This document shows positions 48,817 to 58,319 of a stretch of DNA of 64,000 nt, in pieces. The position numbers and the translations under genes were made by a program. Source of the stretch: Micromonospora sp. NBRC 110009 (GTDB lineage Bacteria > Actinomycetota > Actinomycetes > Mycobacteriales > Micromonosporaceae); assembly GCF_030518795.1 (NCBI RefSeq), contig NZ_CP130427.1, forward strand, positions 4,092,001 to 4,156,000, given 5' to 3'. The notes beneath the pieces were generated by a model. The model made no database searches. It saw only the letters and a program-made list of their open reading frames with translations, and was not told the origin of the DNA. Numbering within the stretch: position 1 is the first letter of the stretch; each line of letters begins with the position of its first letter.

Positions 48817-49854
48817 TCAAGCATGGTTCACCACGGGGCCGGAGTCGCTGCTCAGGCTGCCCGGCTTGCCTGCGGGTAGGGTCAGCACGTGGCTGATCCA
48901 GGCCAGTAGCAGCCCGAGGACCAGGCCGGTGAAGGCTATCGAGAGATCGGTGTCGGCGGCGTTGATCGGTGGATTGTCGGCCAGGGAGGTCATCGCCCGG
49001 CCCACCGCCGATCCTGCGATGTAGAGAATGATCATTGCCGGAAGCAGCACCACGCCGCAGGCGATCCCGACGGGGAGCAGCCGGATCAGGGGGACGTCCC
49101 GGGCTGCGGCCACGGCGAGCGTTGCGGCGACCGGCATGCCGATCAGGCCGACCGCCAGAAGCGGCCCGTTGCCGGCGGCAAGCCAGGCGGCCAGCGCGGC
49201 CACCATGACGAAGGCGCCCACCCGGCGGATGCGGACAGCGGTGAGCTGAACCGCGATGAGCCCGATCGCGGTAGCGACGAACATCGCTACCAATCCTGCT
49301 TTGAGCATCGAGAGCGCGTTTTCGACCTGGACCTGGGCCGGGTTCGTGACCGGCTCGTCCCAGGGGGTCGTGACCACCATCGTGGCGGCCGCGAGTACCA
49401 CGGCGACGGCAGCGGACAGATGCCGGGCGAGCGGAGGTCCGCCTTGACCCGCCGAAACCCGGGCAGCGACGACGGCGGTTGTCGAGAACATGGCGATACC
49501 ACCGACTGCGAGCCAGGTTGCGGTAGCGCCGCCGGCCACGTCGATCCGGTCCAGCCAGATGTCCGCGCCGAGCCAGCCGATCATCGCCATCGCGCCTGCG
49601 ACGACGCCGCGAACGTTGGCTCGGCAGATCAGGATCAGTCCGCCCAGGGCCAGCAAGAGCGCCAACTGGCGGATGTCCCGAGGCCAGTAGGTGTTGTTGC
49701 TGCCTACCTCCGGAAACGTCTGCCCGGTGCTGCTGTCGGTCCAGAAGCCATCGGGCTGCATGCGCGGCTGATAGATCGCCGTGGCCAGCGCCCAGATCAC
49801 CACCCCGGTGGCACCCGACAGCGCACCCACGATGGTCGGCCAGCTTTTCTGCAT
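48817..49854 (-). CDS. Polytopic membrane protein of unknown function
   Basis: This 345-residue protein has about nine to ten hydrophobic helices and almost no loops beyond the first periplasmic-type segment (YQPRMQPDGFWTDSSTGQTFPEVGSNNTYWPRD). There are no ATP-binding or catalytic motifs. The codon use is less G/C-biased at third positions than in neighbours (for example CCTGCT, GTAGCG, ATCGCT codons), suggesting later acquisition. It is the last gene of a probable operon with the YcnI-like gene at 50125-50823, with the broken small gene between them. A role in metal export or membrane stress is possible only by association. Confidence 0.7.
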   Translation of the reverse strand: MQKSWPTIVGALSGATGVVIWALATAIYQPRMQPDGFWTDSSTGQTFPEVGSNNTYWPRDIRQLALLLALGGLILICRANVRGVVAGAMAMIGWLGADIWLDRIDVAGGATATWLAVGGIAMFSTTAVVAARVSAGQGGPPLARHLSAAVAVVLAAATMVVTTPWDEPVTNPAQVQVENALSMLKAGLVAMFVATAIGLIAVQLTAVRIRRVGAFVMVAALAAWLAAGNGPLLAVGLIGMPVAATLAVAAARDVPLIRLLPVGIACGVVLLPAMIILYIAGSAVGRAMTSLADNPPINAADTDLSIAFTGLVLGLLLAWISHVLTLPAGKPGSLSSDSGPVVNHA

Positions 49855-49914
49855 GTCGCATCTTCTCGCTCGCTCGCCCGCCGCGCTAGGGAAGTATCAG
49901 CCGCAGGGCGTGGC

Positions 49915-50119
49915 CTATCGAGAGGCTTGTCGCAGATCAGGCTGGGGCCGCAGGCGGTGGAGAGGGACGACGAGCCGTCCCGGCAGTCCGACCCGGTTGC
50001 GGTCGGCGGGGTACAGCTCGCGGGAGCGGTCGGCGCGGAAGGTCGCCAGGGTCGGGACGGAGAAGCGAGCTCACCACCAGGGCTAGCAGGGCGGCCGGGA
50101 TGACCGCACTTCGTCGCAC
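49915..50119 (-). pseudogene. Frameshifted small gene after the YcnI-like gene
   Basis: GTG at 50119 has a near-perfect AAGGAGGT 7 bases upstream and opens MRRSAVIPAALLALVVSS, a signal-peptide or membrane segment. In this frame the next codons lose the usual G/C third-position bias and run to a stop at 49937. In another frame the DNA encodes a normally biased stretch (PTLATFRADRSRELYPADRN, then GRLVVPLHRLRPQPDLRQ) that ends at TAG 49915-49917. The simplest reading is a recent frameshift near 50060-50075 or a sequencing error. I do not recognise the protein family. Confidence 0.5.
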
Positions 50120-50124
50120 CGCTG

Positions 50125-50823
50125 CTACCTCCTTGACCGGCGTCGCCAGCGGAGGGAGGCGAGGATCGCGGCCACCAGGACGGCGACCGCGATTAGCGCA
50201 ATCCACAACCCCTTGCTGACCGTCGTATTGGCGCTTGCGGCTGGGCCGTGGGTGAGTGTCGGTGCGGCCGAGCTGGGGGCGGGAGCTGCGCTGCTCGGGG
50301 TCGGTGAAGCGCCGGTCGGTACGGCGGCGGCTGGTTGGAGTTTCAGGACCGGGGCGGGATTGGCGGGCTCAGGCTGACCGGCCTGGGGGATCTCAATCCA
50401 CCGGACCACGTTGCCGTCGCTGTAGGTTTCCAGGGTCTTGAACGGCAGTTCGGTCGCGTTCGACGGCAACTGCGCGACCGTGATGGCCCACACGGCGTCC
50501 TGCCCGACCTTCAGCGCCGGCCCGGCCACGGTGAACCCGTCCGGGTTGGCGGACAGCTTCCACCCATTGGGTGCCTTCGCCAGTCGCACGTCCTGCGGGC
50601 TGATCCCGGACGGGAGGACGACCCGCTCGGACCTGATGCCGGCGCGGGGGGACTCCGCCTCGCCATTGAATGTGACCGTCACGTCACGCGCCCCGGCCTG
50701 GGGGTGGTCGGCCTCGACCTCGACATGGGCCATGGCGGGTGCGCCGAGCAAGACAGCGGCGGCGACACCAGCCACCGCGGCCAACGAGACACGAAGCAGA
50801 CGAGATCGCCCAGCGATATCCAC
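50125..50823 (-). CDS. YcnI-like (DUF1775) copper-associated protein
   Basis: This 232-residue protein has a signal peptide ending PAMA-HVEVEADHP, so the mature protein would start with histidine. That is a feature of YcnI, where the N-terminal histidine and a tryptophan bind copper. The DUF1775 domain has VTVTFNGEAESPRAGIRS, NGWKLSANP and FKTLETYSDGNVVRWIEIP. A Pro/Ser/Ala linker, a C-terminal helix (LWIALIAVAVLVAAILASL) and RWRRRSRR anchor it. It is exported and membrane-anchored. GAGGAG lies 5 bases before the GTG. The gene is head-to-head with a second YcnI-like gene 245 bases away. Confidence 0.88.
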   Translation of the reverse strand: MDIAGRSRLLRVSLAAVAGVAAAVLLGAPAMAHVEVEADHPQAGARDVTVTFNGEAESPRAGIRSERVVLPSGISPQDVRLAKAPNGWKLSANPDGFTVAGPALKVGQDAVWAITVAQLPSNATELPFKTLETYSDGNVVRWIEIPQAGQPEPANPAPVLKLQPAAAVPTGASPTPSSAAPAPSSAAPTLTHGPAASANTTVSKGLWIALIAVAVLVAAILASLRWRRRSRR

Positions 50824-51068
50824 ACCGACTCCTCACGGGACATAAGGCGACCTGGGGGCCGCAGCGGTGAGAGCAACAGCAGCTATCGGTGAGTCGCTCC
50901 CGGCGGGCAACTAGTTCCAGCCTCCCGCTTCCCGATTTCCCCAGTCTGCCCGGTGTTGCCCGTAATCACCCCTTCGAGGAGCCCGGGAACCATGCGCGCC
51001 CGGCGGACGACTAGCAGAAGGTGCCGGATGCGCCGGCCCCTGGATCGAGAAGATGAGGACGCCCTGAG

Positions 51069-51773
51069 ATGAACCGGTCCCTGCTCGCGCGAGCGGCCAC
51101 CATCGCCGCTGCTGTCGCCGCCATCACCGTCGGGGTTGCTGGCCCGGCGTCAGCACACGTCACGGTCAATCCGAAGGAGGCGACGCAGGGCGGCTACACC
51201 AAGGTCACCTTCCGGGTGCCGAACGAGAAGGACGACGCCAGCACCACCAAGATCGAGGTGAACCTTCCCGTCAGCTCGCCCATCGGGTCGGTGTCGCTCA
51301 AGCCGATGACCGGGTGGACCGCGAAGACCGAGACGTCGAAGCTCGCCACGCCGATCAAGGTCCACGACTCGGAGCTGACCGAGGCGGTCACGAAGATCAC
51401 CTGGACCGCTGACGCCAACTCCGCGATCAAGCCGGGCCAGTTCCAGGAGTTCGACGTCTCCCTCGGCCCGCTGCCGGAAACCGACCGGCTCGTGTTCAAG
51501 GCCCTGCAGACCTACTCCGACGGTGACGTGGTGCGGTGGATCGAGGAGCCGAGCGGCGGCGCTGAGCCTGAACACCCGGCCCCCGTGCTGAAGCTGACGA
51601 AGAAGGGCGAGGCCACGGCCGCCGCCGCCCCGGTCGCCGTCACCAACACCAGCAACGACAGCGACCAGGACAGCAACAACGGCACCGCCTACGGCATCGT
51701 CGGCATCCTGCTCGGCCTCGCTGGCCTCGTCGCCGGCCTGCTGGCCTACCGCCGCGCCGCACAGGCTCGCTGA
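51069..51773 (+). CDS. YcnI-like (DUF1775) copper-associated protein
   Basis: This 234-residue paralogue of the preceding gene has a signal peptide ending PASA-HVTVNPKEA, again exposing an N-terminal histidine. Its DUF1775 domain is closer to the usual family form: GGYTKVTFRVPNEKDDASTTKIEV, MTGWTAKTE, FKALQTYSDGDVVRWIEEP. A polar linker rich in Asn/Ser/Asp leads to a C-terminal helix and YRRAAQAR. GAGGA lies about 9 bases before the ATG. In other bacteria ycnI is beside copper-resistance membrane genes (ycnJ/copD); none of those is recognised here. Confidence 0.9.
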   Translation: MNRSLLARAATIAAAVAAITVGVAGPASAHVTVNPKEATQGGYTKVTFRVPNEKDDASTTKIEVNLPVSSPIGSVSLKPMTGWTAKTETSKLATPIKVHDSELTEAVTKITWTADANSAIKPGQFQEFDVSLGPLPETDRLVFKALQTYSDGDVVRWIEEPSGGAEPEHPAPVLKLTKKGEATAAAAPVAVTNTSNDSDQDSNNGTAYGIVGILLGLAGLVAGLLAYRRAAQAR

Positions 51774-51817
51774 CGAGCAGGGAGCCCGGCCGTCGCCAGG
51801 CTGTCAGAGGGCGAACA

Positions 51818-52032
51818 ATGCCCACCAACGACGGCTACTGGCGGCGGCCTTTGCCTAGGCGCTGTGCAGTGACCACCCACGGCCCGGTCATGCCAATCTG
51901 GACCTGCGGAGGCTGCGACCTGCCCTGGCCCTGCCCACCCGGAAGCGCGAGCTGCGGGCGGAGTACGCGGACACGCCAGCAGGCCGGTTGACCTCGTATC
52001 AAGCCAGATCCGACCCGCTCGCCGAGAAGTGA
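51818..52032 (+). pseudogene. Frameshifted small cysteine-motif protein
   Basis: ATG 51818 has AGAGGG 6 bases upstream and encodes a protein with VMPIWTCGGCDLPWPC, then meets a stop at 51989-51991. After that cysteine, a one-base shift restores a sensible continuation (TRKRELRAEYADTPAGRL) that ends at TGA 52030-52032. The junction lies in CCCTGCCCACCC, where one C appears lost. I recall small Micromonospora proteins with a CGGC...WPCPTRRRELRAEY pattern, sometimes misnamed flavin reductase. The identity is from memory only. A sequencing error in the C run is the alternative. Confidence 0.5.
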
Positions 52033-52048
52033 CACCGAAGGGTTTGAC

Positions 52049-52084
52049 CGCCGGGGAGGCGGCCGGTGGGCCACCTCCCCGGCG
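52049..52084. terminator. Hairpin before the reductase gene end
   Basis: An 11-bp stem (52049-52059 with 52074-52084) encloses a loop that can itself pair. It lies between the rightward damaged gene and the leftward reductase gene. Confidence 0.65.
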
Positions 52085-52095
52085 TGCGGGAATCG

Positions 52096-52785
52096 TCAGC
52101 TGTCGGCGTAGCGACGGGCGGCGGCCAGGGCGGCGCGCAGCTTCGCCGCGTCGACCGGGGCCGGCCGCTCCCAGTCGTTCGCGGGGTCGGCCGAGTAGAG
52201 CGCGGCGTACGCGGCGGTGTCGCGCTGGAACCGCCACCCCTCGGCCAGCGGGCCGACGTCGACCGCGTCGTAGCCGACCGAGTCGAGGAACGCGGTGACG
52301 GTGAGCTTGGCGTCCGCGTCGTCGCCGGCGATCGGCAGGGCGGAGCGGTCCGCCGCGCCGGCCGGTCGGGCCAGGGCGAGCAGGTGCTTGAAGTAGATGT
52401 TGTTGAAGCCCTTGACCACCCGCGACTGCGACAGGTGCCGCTGGAGCAGCTCGCTGGTGGTGGTCGATTCGTCGTCCAGCTCCGGGAAGCGGCCGTCCCG
52501 CTCCGGGTAGTAGTTGCCGGTGTCGATGACCACCTTGCCGGCGAGGGCGCCGGACGGCACGTCCCGGTAGGCGCGCAGCGGAATGGTCACCACGACCAGG
52601 CCACCCGCCGCTGCCGCGTCCGCCGCGGTGCCGGCGCGGGCCTGCGGGCCGAGCTCGTCGACCAGTTCCTTGAGGGTTTCCGGACCGCGCGAGTTGCTGA
52701 GTACCACGTCGTGGCCGGCGGCCACCGCCAGCCGGGCCAGGGTGCCGCCGATGTTGCCACTGCCGATCAGTCCCACAGTCGTCAT
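52096..52785 (-). CDS. NAD(P)-binding reductase (F420-dependent NADP reductase-like)
   Basis: This 229-residue Rossmann protein starts TTVGLIGSGNIGGTLARLAVAAGHDVVLSNSRGPETL, the NADP-binding start of the NADPH-F420 oxidoreductase family. It then has VVVTIPLRAYRDVP, VIDTGNYYPERDGRFPELDD and VVKGFNNIYF. These enzymes move hydride between NADPH and coenzyme F420 or reduce unknown substrates. The ATG at 52785 has only a weak ribosome site (ACGGAC). Divergent from the GDSL esterase; the 247 bases between them are lower in G+C. Confidence 0.85.
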   Translation of the reverse strand: MTTVGLIGSGNIGGTLARLAVAAGHDVVLSNSRGPETLKELVDELGPQARAGTAADAAAAGGLVVVTIPLRAYRDVPSGALAGKVVIDTGNYYPERDGRFPELDDESTTTSELLQRHLSQSRVVKGFNNIYFKHLLALARPAGAADRSALPIAGDDADAKLTVTAFLDSVGYDAVDVGPLAEGWRFQRDTAAYAALYSADPANDWERPAPVDAAKLRAALAAARRYADS

Positions 52786-53032
52786 GTCCGTTGCCAACCG
52801 GCCGGCGGCCAGCGGCATTCCCGACCATGTCGGTCGGTTATTCGAACGGCCGTCGCCGATCCGCCACGGCGCCCGGGTTGCGGCGGAAACCTTCACGGCG
52901 GCGTCATCGCCTGGCAATGATTTGTATGTATAAGGGTCTATCGGCACGGGCTGCGAATAAGTGATCTTCCGTGGCCGTCCGATCTATTGATATCTATCTC
53001 CCACCACCACTTCCCACCCCCAGGAGTGCGAC

Positions 53033-53836
53033 GTGCGGAGATCCCGTCTTGCCACCCTCGTCCTGATGCTGGCCTCGTCCCTCGGCGTCACGTTGACGCT
53101 GGCCGCCCCCGCCCAGGCCGCCGCCACCGACCGGTACGTCGCACTCGGCGACTCGTACGCCTCGGGCGTCGGCGCCGACAGCTACACCTCGGAGAGCGGG
53201 TCCTGCATGCGCAGCACCAACGCGTACCCCGCCCTCTACAACGCCAACATCCAGCCGGCCTCGTACCGCTCGGTGGCCTGCTCCGGCGCGACGACGGCCA
53301 GCGTCATCGACAGCCAGCTCGCCGCGCTGTCGTCGACCACCACCCTGGTCAGCGTCACCGTCGGCGGCAACGACGTCGGCTTCGCCAACATCATGACCAC
53401 CTGCGTGCTCCAGAGTGAGAGCCAGTGCGTGGCCGCCGTGCAGGCCGCCGAGGACAAGGCCCGCACCGAGCTGCCCGCCAAGCTCGCCAACGTCTACAAC
53501 GGCATCAGGAGCCGCGCCCCGTCGGCGCGGGTGGTGGTCGTCGGCTACCCGGTCTTCTACCAGCTCGGCACCATCTGCGTCGGGCTCAGCGCGACCTCCC
53601 GGGCGAAGATCAACGAGGGCATCAACCTGGTCGACGACATCACCCGCACGGCGGCCACCTCGGCCGGCTTCACGTTCGCCGACGTCCGGTCGATCTTCGT
53701 CGGCCACCAGCTCTGCAGCTACGGGGAGAAGTGGCTGCACGCGTTGAACTACCTGAACCTCACCATCTCGTACCACCCGACCGCGGCCGGGCAGTCCGGC
53801 GGCTACTACCCGGTCTTCCGGTCCGCCGCGGGCTGA
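53033..53836 (+). CDS. Secreted SGNH/GDSL esterase-lipase
   Basis: This 267-residue protein has a signal peptide (cleavage near PAQA-AATD) and the SGNH hydrolase motifs: block I VALGDSYASGVGA (Ser41), block III VGGNDVGF and block V YHPTAAG with the catalytic histidine. Six cysteines after the signal peptide suggest three disulfides, as in Streptomyces lipases of this type. The substrate is an ester, perhaps a lipid. CAGGAG lies 6 bases before the GTG. A strong terminator follows, shared with the convergent NamZ-like gene. Confidence 0.92.
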   Translation: MRRSRLATLVLMLASSLGVTLTLAAPAQAAATDRYVALGDSYASGVGADSYTSESGSCMRSTNAYPALYNANIQPASYRSVACSGATTASVIDSQLAALSSTTTLVSVTVGGNDVGFANIMTTCVLQSESQCVAAVQAAEDKARTELPAKLANVYNGIRSRAPSARVVVVGYPVFYQLGTICVGLSATSRAKINEGINLVDDITRTAATSAGFTFADVRSIFVGHQLCSYGEKWLHALNYLNLTISYHPTAAGQSGGYYPVFRSAAG

Positions 53837-53846
53837 CCCGGGCGCG

Positions 53847-53887
53847 TCCCTCCGCTCCACCCCGCCAGCCGGGGCGGAGCGGAGGGA
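53847..53887. terminator. Bidirectional terminator between esterase and NamZ-like genes
   Basis: An 18-base stem with one mismatch (53847-53864 with 53870-53887) has a 5-base loop CCAGC and lies between two convergent genes. Confidence 0.85.
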
Positions 53888-53892
53888 TCCGG

Positions 53893-55182
53893 TCAGTAGA
53901 GCAGGTAGGGGCGCCGCCGCTGCTCAAAGGCCGCCAGCTCGTCGGCCCAGCTGCCGACCACCTCGTCCACGTCGGCTCCCGCGTCGATCATCGTGCGCAG
54001 CCGGGGCGAGCCGGTCAGCTTGTCCACCCAGTACGGCCGGGCGGTGTCCCACGAGTCCGCCCGCCACGCGAACGCCGGGTACCGGCGTGCCTCCACCAGC
54101 ATCGCCACCGCGGTGCGGATGGGGTCGTAGGCGGCCCGGTTGACGACCTTCACCTCGACGCCGGCGCAGAGCTTGTTCAGCAGCGCCGGCTTCTGCCCCG
54201 CCGAGGTCGGGGTGAAGTACGCCTCGCGGAACTCGACGCCCGGCAGGTTCCGCGCGTTGAGTCGGTCTCCCCAGTGGTGGTCGAAGTCGCCGGCGAGGCC
54301 GCCGATCAGCTCGAACGGCCGGCAGGTGCCCCGCCCTTCGGTGATCGAGGCGACTCCCTCGAAGAGGCAGGTGCCGGGGTAGACCAGCGCGGTGTCGGTG
54401 GTGGGCATGTTGGGGCTGGGCATCACCCAGGGCAGGTCGGTGTCGGCGGCGAGCAGCCCACGCTTCCAGTTCCGGCACCGCACCACGTCCAGCTCGACCG
54501 GCCGTCCGGCGTCCGCGGGCAGGAACTCCGCGTTGAAGAGCCGGGCCAGTTCGCCGACGGTCATGCCGTGCTGCTGGACGATCTCCTTCAGCCCCACCCC
54601 CGACGTGTAGGCCGGCGTCATCATCGGCCCGTACGCCCGTCCGCCCACCGGGTTGGGCCGGTCGAGGACGACGTACCGCTTGCCGACCCGGGCCGCCGCG
54701 ACCATCGAGGTGTACATCGTCCAGATGTAGGTGTAGAAGCGGGCGCCGACGTCCTGGATGTCGAAGACGACCGTGTCCACGTCGGCCTCCGTGAACAGGC
54801 TTTCCCACCGGGCCTGGCTGGCGCCGTACGCGTCGTAGACGGTGATGCCGGTCCGGGCGTCCGTCCCGGTGCCCTCGCTGCCGCCGGCCTGGGCGGACCC
54901 GCGGAATCCGTGCTCGGGGCCGAACGCCGCGACGACCTGCACGCTGCCGGTGCCGTGCATCAGGTCGACCAGGTGGCGGTAGGCCGAATCGACGCCGGTG
55001 GGGTTGGACACCACCCCCACCCGCTGGCCGGCGAGTGCGGTGAACCCGGAATCGACCAGCACGTCCAAGCCGGTCGCCACGCGCCGGATGCCGGGCACGG
55101 CGTGCCCCGTGCCCGGGGCCGCCGCGGCGACCGCGCCCGCCGCGACCGCGCCGGAGCTGGTCAGGAACCTTCTGCGCTGCAT
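53893..55182 (-). CDS. Exo-beta-N-acetylmuramidase NamZ-like (DUF1343/GH171)
   Basis: This 429-residue exported protein matches DUF1343, the family of NamZ exo-muramidases that remove N-acetylmuramic acid from peptidoglycan fragments. Motifs are GQRVGVVSNPTGVDS, VVAAFGPEHGFRG, VVFDIQDVGARFYTYIWTMY, VVLDRPNPVGG, MPSPNMPTTDTALVYPGTCLFEG. The N-terminus MQRRRFLTSSG is a twin-arginine signal, so it is probably exported folded by Tat. The ATG at 55182 has GGGGAGG 6 bases upstream. A promoter with a chitinase-like operator lies directly upstream. Confidence 0.9.
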   Translation of the reverse strand: MQRRRFLTSSGAVAAGAVAAAAPGTGHAVPGIRRVATGLDVLVDSGFTALAGQRVGVVSNPTGVDSAYRHLVDLMHGTGSVQVVAAFGPEHGFRGSAQAGGSEGTGTDARTGITVYDAYGASQARWESLFTEADVDTVVFDIQDVGARFYTYIWTMYTSMVAAARVGKRYVVLDRPNPVGGRAYGPMMTPAYTSGVGLKEIVQQHGMTVGELARLFNAEFLPADAGRPVELDVVRCRNWKRGLLAADTDLPWVMPSPNMPTTDTALVYPGTCLFEGVASITEGRGTCRPFELIGGLAGDFDHHWGDRLNARNLPGVEFREAYFTPTSAGQKPALLNKLCAGVEVKVVNRAAYDPIRTAVAMLVEARRYPAFAWRADSWDTARPYWVDKLTGSPRLRTMIDAGADVDEVVGSWADELAAFEQRRRPYLLY

Positions 55183-55209
55183 GGAGACCTCCCCTGTCCG
55201 AGCCATTGA

Positions 55210-55250
55210 AACTTAGCTACAGCTCGATGCGCGGTCAAGGAAGGTTCCCT
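55210..55250 (-). promoter_or_regulatory. NamZ promoter with adjacent inverted-repeat operator
   Basis: On the minus strand, -35 TTGACC (55238-55233) and -10 TAAGTT (55215-55210) are 17 bases apart, predicting a start near 55203. Directly upstream of and touching the -35 is AGGAAGGTTCCCT (55238-55250 on the plus strand), containing the inverted repeat GGAA-GG-TTCC. It matches the chitinase operator at 11 of 13 positions. Confidence 0.6.
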
Positions 55251-55270
55251 ACATCTCCCGCCGGTCGGGG

Positions 55271-55762
55271 TCAGCCGAGCGGCAGCACCTCCTCGATCGC
55301 GGCGCGCAGCTCGGGGGAGTCCGGGGTCACCTGCGGGGCGAACCGGGCCGCCACCGTGCCGTCCGGCGCGACCAGGAACTTCTCGAAGTTCCACCGGATG
55401 TCCCCGGTGTGGCCCTCGGCGTCCGGGGTGGACACCAGCGCGGCGTAGAGCGGGTGCCGGTCGGGGCCGTTGACGTCGACCTTCTCGGTCAGGGGAAAGG
55501 TCAGGCCGTAGTTGACCTGGCAGAACTCCTCGATCTCGGCGGCCGTGCCCGGCTCCTGGCCGGCGAACTGGTTGCACGGCACGCCGAGCACGGTCAGGCC
55601 CCGGTCGGCGTACTGGTCGGCGAGGGCTTGGAGGCCGGCGTACTGCGGGGTGAGCCCGCACTTCGAGGCCACGTTGACCACCAGCAGGGCGCGGCCCCGG
55701 TACCGCGCGAGATCCGCCGGGCCGCCGCCGAGGGCGTCGATCGATACGTCGAAAACGGTCAT
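55271..55762 (-). CDS. Glutathione peroxidase-family thiol peroxidase
   Basis: This 163-residue cytoplasmic peroxidase has the GPx motifs: LLVVNVASKCGLTPQY with peroxidatic Cys35, LGVPCNQFAGQEPG with a possible resolving cysteine, and WNFEKFLVAPDG. Actinobacteria do not use glutathione, so it probably draws electrons from thioredoxin or mycothiol-linked proteins. The ATG at 55762 has TAGCCT exactly 6 bases upstream and no ribosome site, so it is probably leaderless. It stands between the NamZ-like and chitinase genes and is unrelated to them in function. Confidence 0.92.
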   Translation of the reverse strand: MTVFDVSIDALGGGPADLARYRGRALLVVNVASKCGLTPQYAGLQALADQYADRGLTVLGVPCNQFAGQEPGTAAEIEEFCQVNYGLTFPLTEKVDVNGPDRHPLYAALVSTPDAEGHTGDIRWNFEKFLVAPDGTVAARFAPQVTPDSPELRAAIEEVLPLG

Positions 55763-55827
55763 GTGCCGAGGCTACGCGCCCGCCGGGACGCGCCGGCAGG
55801 CGCTCAACAGATCGATGCATCTACATC

Positions 55828-55857
55828 TTGACGAAGTGATGAAGGGGTGAGTACGGT
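55828..55857 (+). promoter_or_regulatory. Chitinase gene promoter
   Basis: -35 TTGACG (55828-55833) and -10 TACGGT (55852-55857) are 18 bases apart, predicting transcription from about 55864, 42 bases before the ATG. Confidence 0.6.
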
Positions 55858-55871
55858 CTCGGAAATCAATA

Positions 55872-55884
55872 AGGAAAGTTTCCT
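55872..55884. promoter_or_regulatory. Palindromic operator just inside the chitinase transcript
   Basis: AGGAAA-G-TTTCCT is a near-perfect 13-base inverted repeat placed about 8 bases after the predicted transcription start. A bound repressor there would block transcription. A related repeat occurs at the NamZ promoter. From memory, a similar palindrome stands before actinobacterial chitosanase genes controlled by a ROK-family repressor. Confidence 0.55.
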
Positions 55885-55905
55885 AACTGTTTGGGGAGAC
55901 GCCGT

Positions 55906-57525
<1,620 letters not shown>

Positions 57526-57551
57526 GCCGAGCGCCGACGCACCACCCACCC

Positions 57552-57584
57552 GGCGGGGAGGGGCCGCACCGGCCCCTCCCCGCC
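57552..57584 (+). terminator. Terminator after the chitinase gene
   Basis: A perfect 14-bp GC stem (57552-57565 with 57571-57584) with a 5-base loop lies 26 bases after the stop. Confidence 0.82.
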
Positions 57585-57711
57585 CGCGTGACCGCGTGCC
57601 GCCTGGCCGGGTGGGGCGGTCGGGGTGAGGATGGGTGGGCGCGTGACCGGGTCGATGTGACAGACTCGCCGTCCGGCACGTCTCGATGCCGGACGCCGAT
57701 GGGAGGGATCG

Positions 57712-58206
57712 ATGGGCCAGCAGCACCGGGGAGCGGTGACCGGTTTCGCCCTGCTCGCCCTCCTGCCGATCGCGCTGACCGGCTGCGGCTTCGGCGCCAA
57801 GGACGACGCCGGCGGCGCCCCCGCCACCGAGGCGCAGCGGGCCCCGGCGGAGGAGGCGGCCGCCAAGAGCCGGGAGCGGGTGCAGGCCTACCTCGACGCG
57901 ATGGCCGGCAAGGACGTCGACGCGGGGCGCAGCCAGCTCTGCGCGACCCTGCAGGCCGCCTTCGACGACGCCGCCACCGGCCCGAACGGCGACTTCGCCG
58001 ACCACTTCACCGTCCCGCAGGCCACCATCACCGACGTCCGGTCCGGCCCGCACGGCGAGGAGGTCAGCACCTCGATCACCGTGGCCGTCGGCTCCCGCAA
58101 GGCCACCCGGCCGCTGCTGTTCACCGTCACCCGCAGTGGCGCCGACTGGTGCATCTCCGGCGAGGCGCGGGGCGGCAACACCCCGGAGCCGGCCACCACC
58201 CCGTGA
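57712..58206 (+). CDS. Lipoprotein of unknown function
   Basis: This 164-residue protein has a lipoprotein signal peptide with lipobox ALTGC (Cys25). After an Ala/Glu-rich spacer comes a helix (SRERVQAYLDAMAGKDVDAGRSQLC) and a beta-rich part (ATITDVRSGPHGEEVSTSITVAVG, PLLFTVTRSGADWCIS). The layout recalls NTF2-like or DUF4878-type lipoproteins, with two cysteines that could form a disulfide. GGGAGGG precedes the ATG, and a 9-bp hairpin at 57670-57695 lies in the leader. The function is unknown. A separate transcription unit from the DAHP synthase gene is likely. Confidence 0.78.
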   Translation: MGQQHRGAVTGFALLALLPIALTGCGFGAKDDAGGAPATEAQRAPAEEAAAKSRERVQAYLDAMAGKDVDAGRSQLCATLQAAFDDAATGPNGDFADHFTVPQATITDVRSGPHGEEVSTSITVAVGSRKATRPLLFTVTRSGADWCISGEARGGNTPEPATTP

Positions 58207-58307
58207 CCCGGCACCCGGGCTGACCTGCGCTCCACCGGTGGTGTGGCGATTGTCTCCCAGTAGCCGGAACCGTCCCCCTCGGCGGCCGGACGCCCCGGTG
58301 GTCGCCG

Positions 58308-58313
58308 TAGGCT
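58308..58313 (+). promoter_or_regulatory. Candidate -10 element, leaderless DAHP synthase gene
   Basis: TAGGCT lies exactly six bases before the ATG at 58320, and there is no ribosome site, so the mRNA probably begins at the start codon. Confidence 0.6.
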
Positions 58314-58319
58314 TCTGTC

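Noticed and set aside
55848..55854. TGAGTAC before the chitinase gene as a MacR half-site
   Set aside because: The remembered MacR site is a full palindrome, and the second half is absent here. The TAC also belongs to the -10 box.
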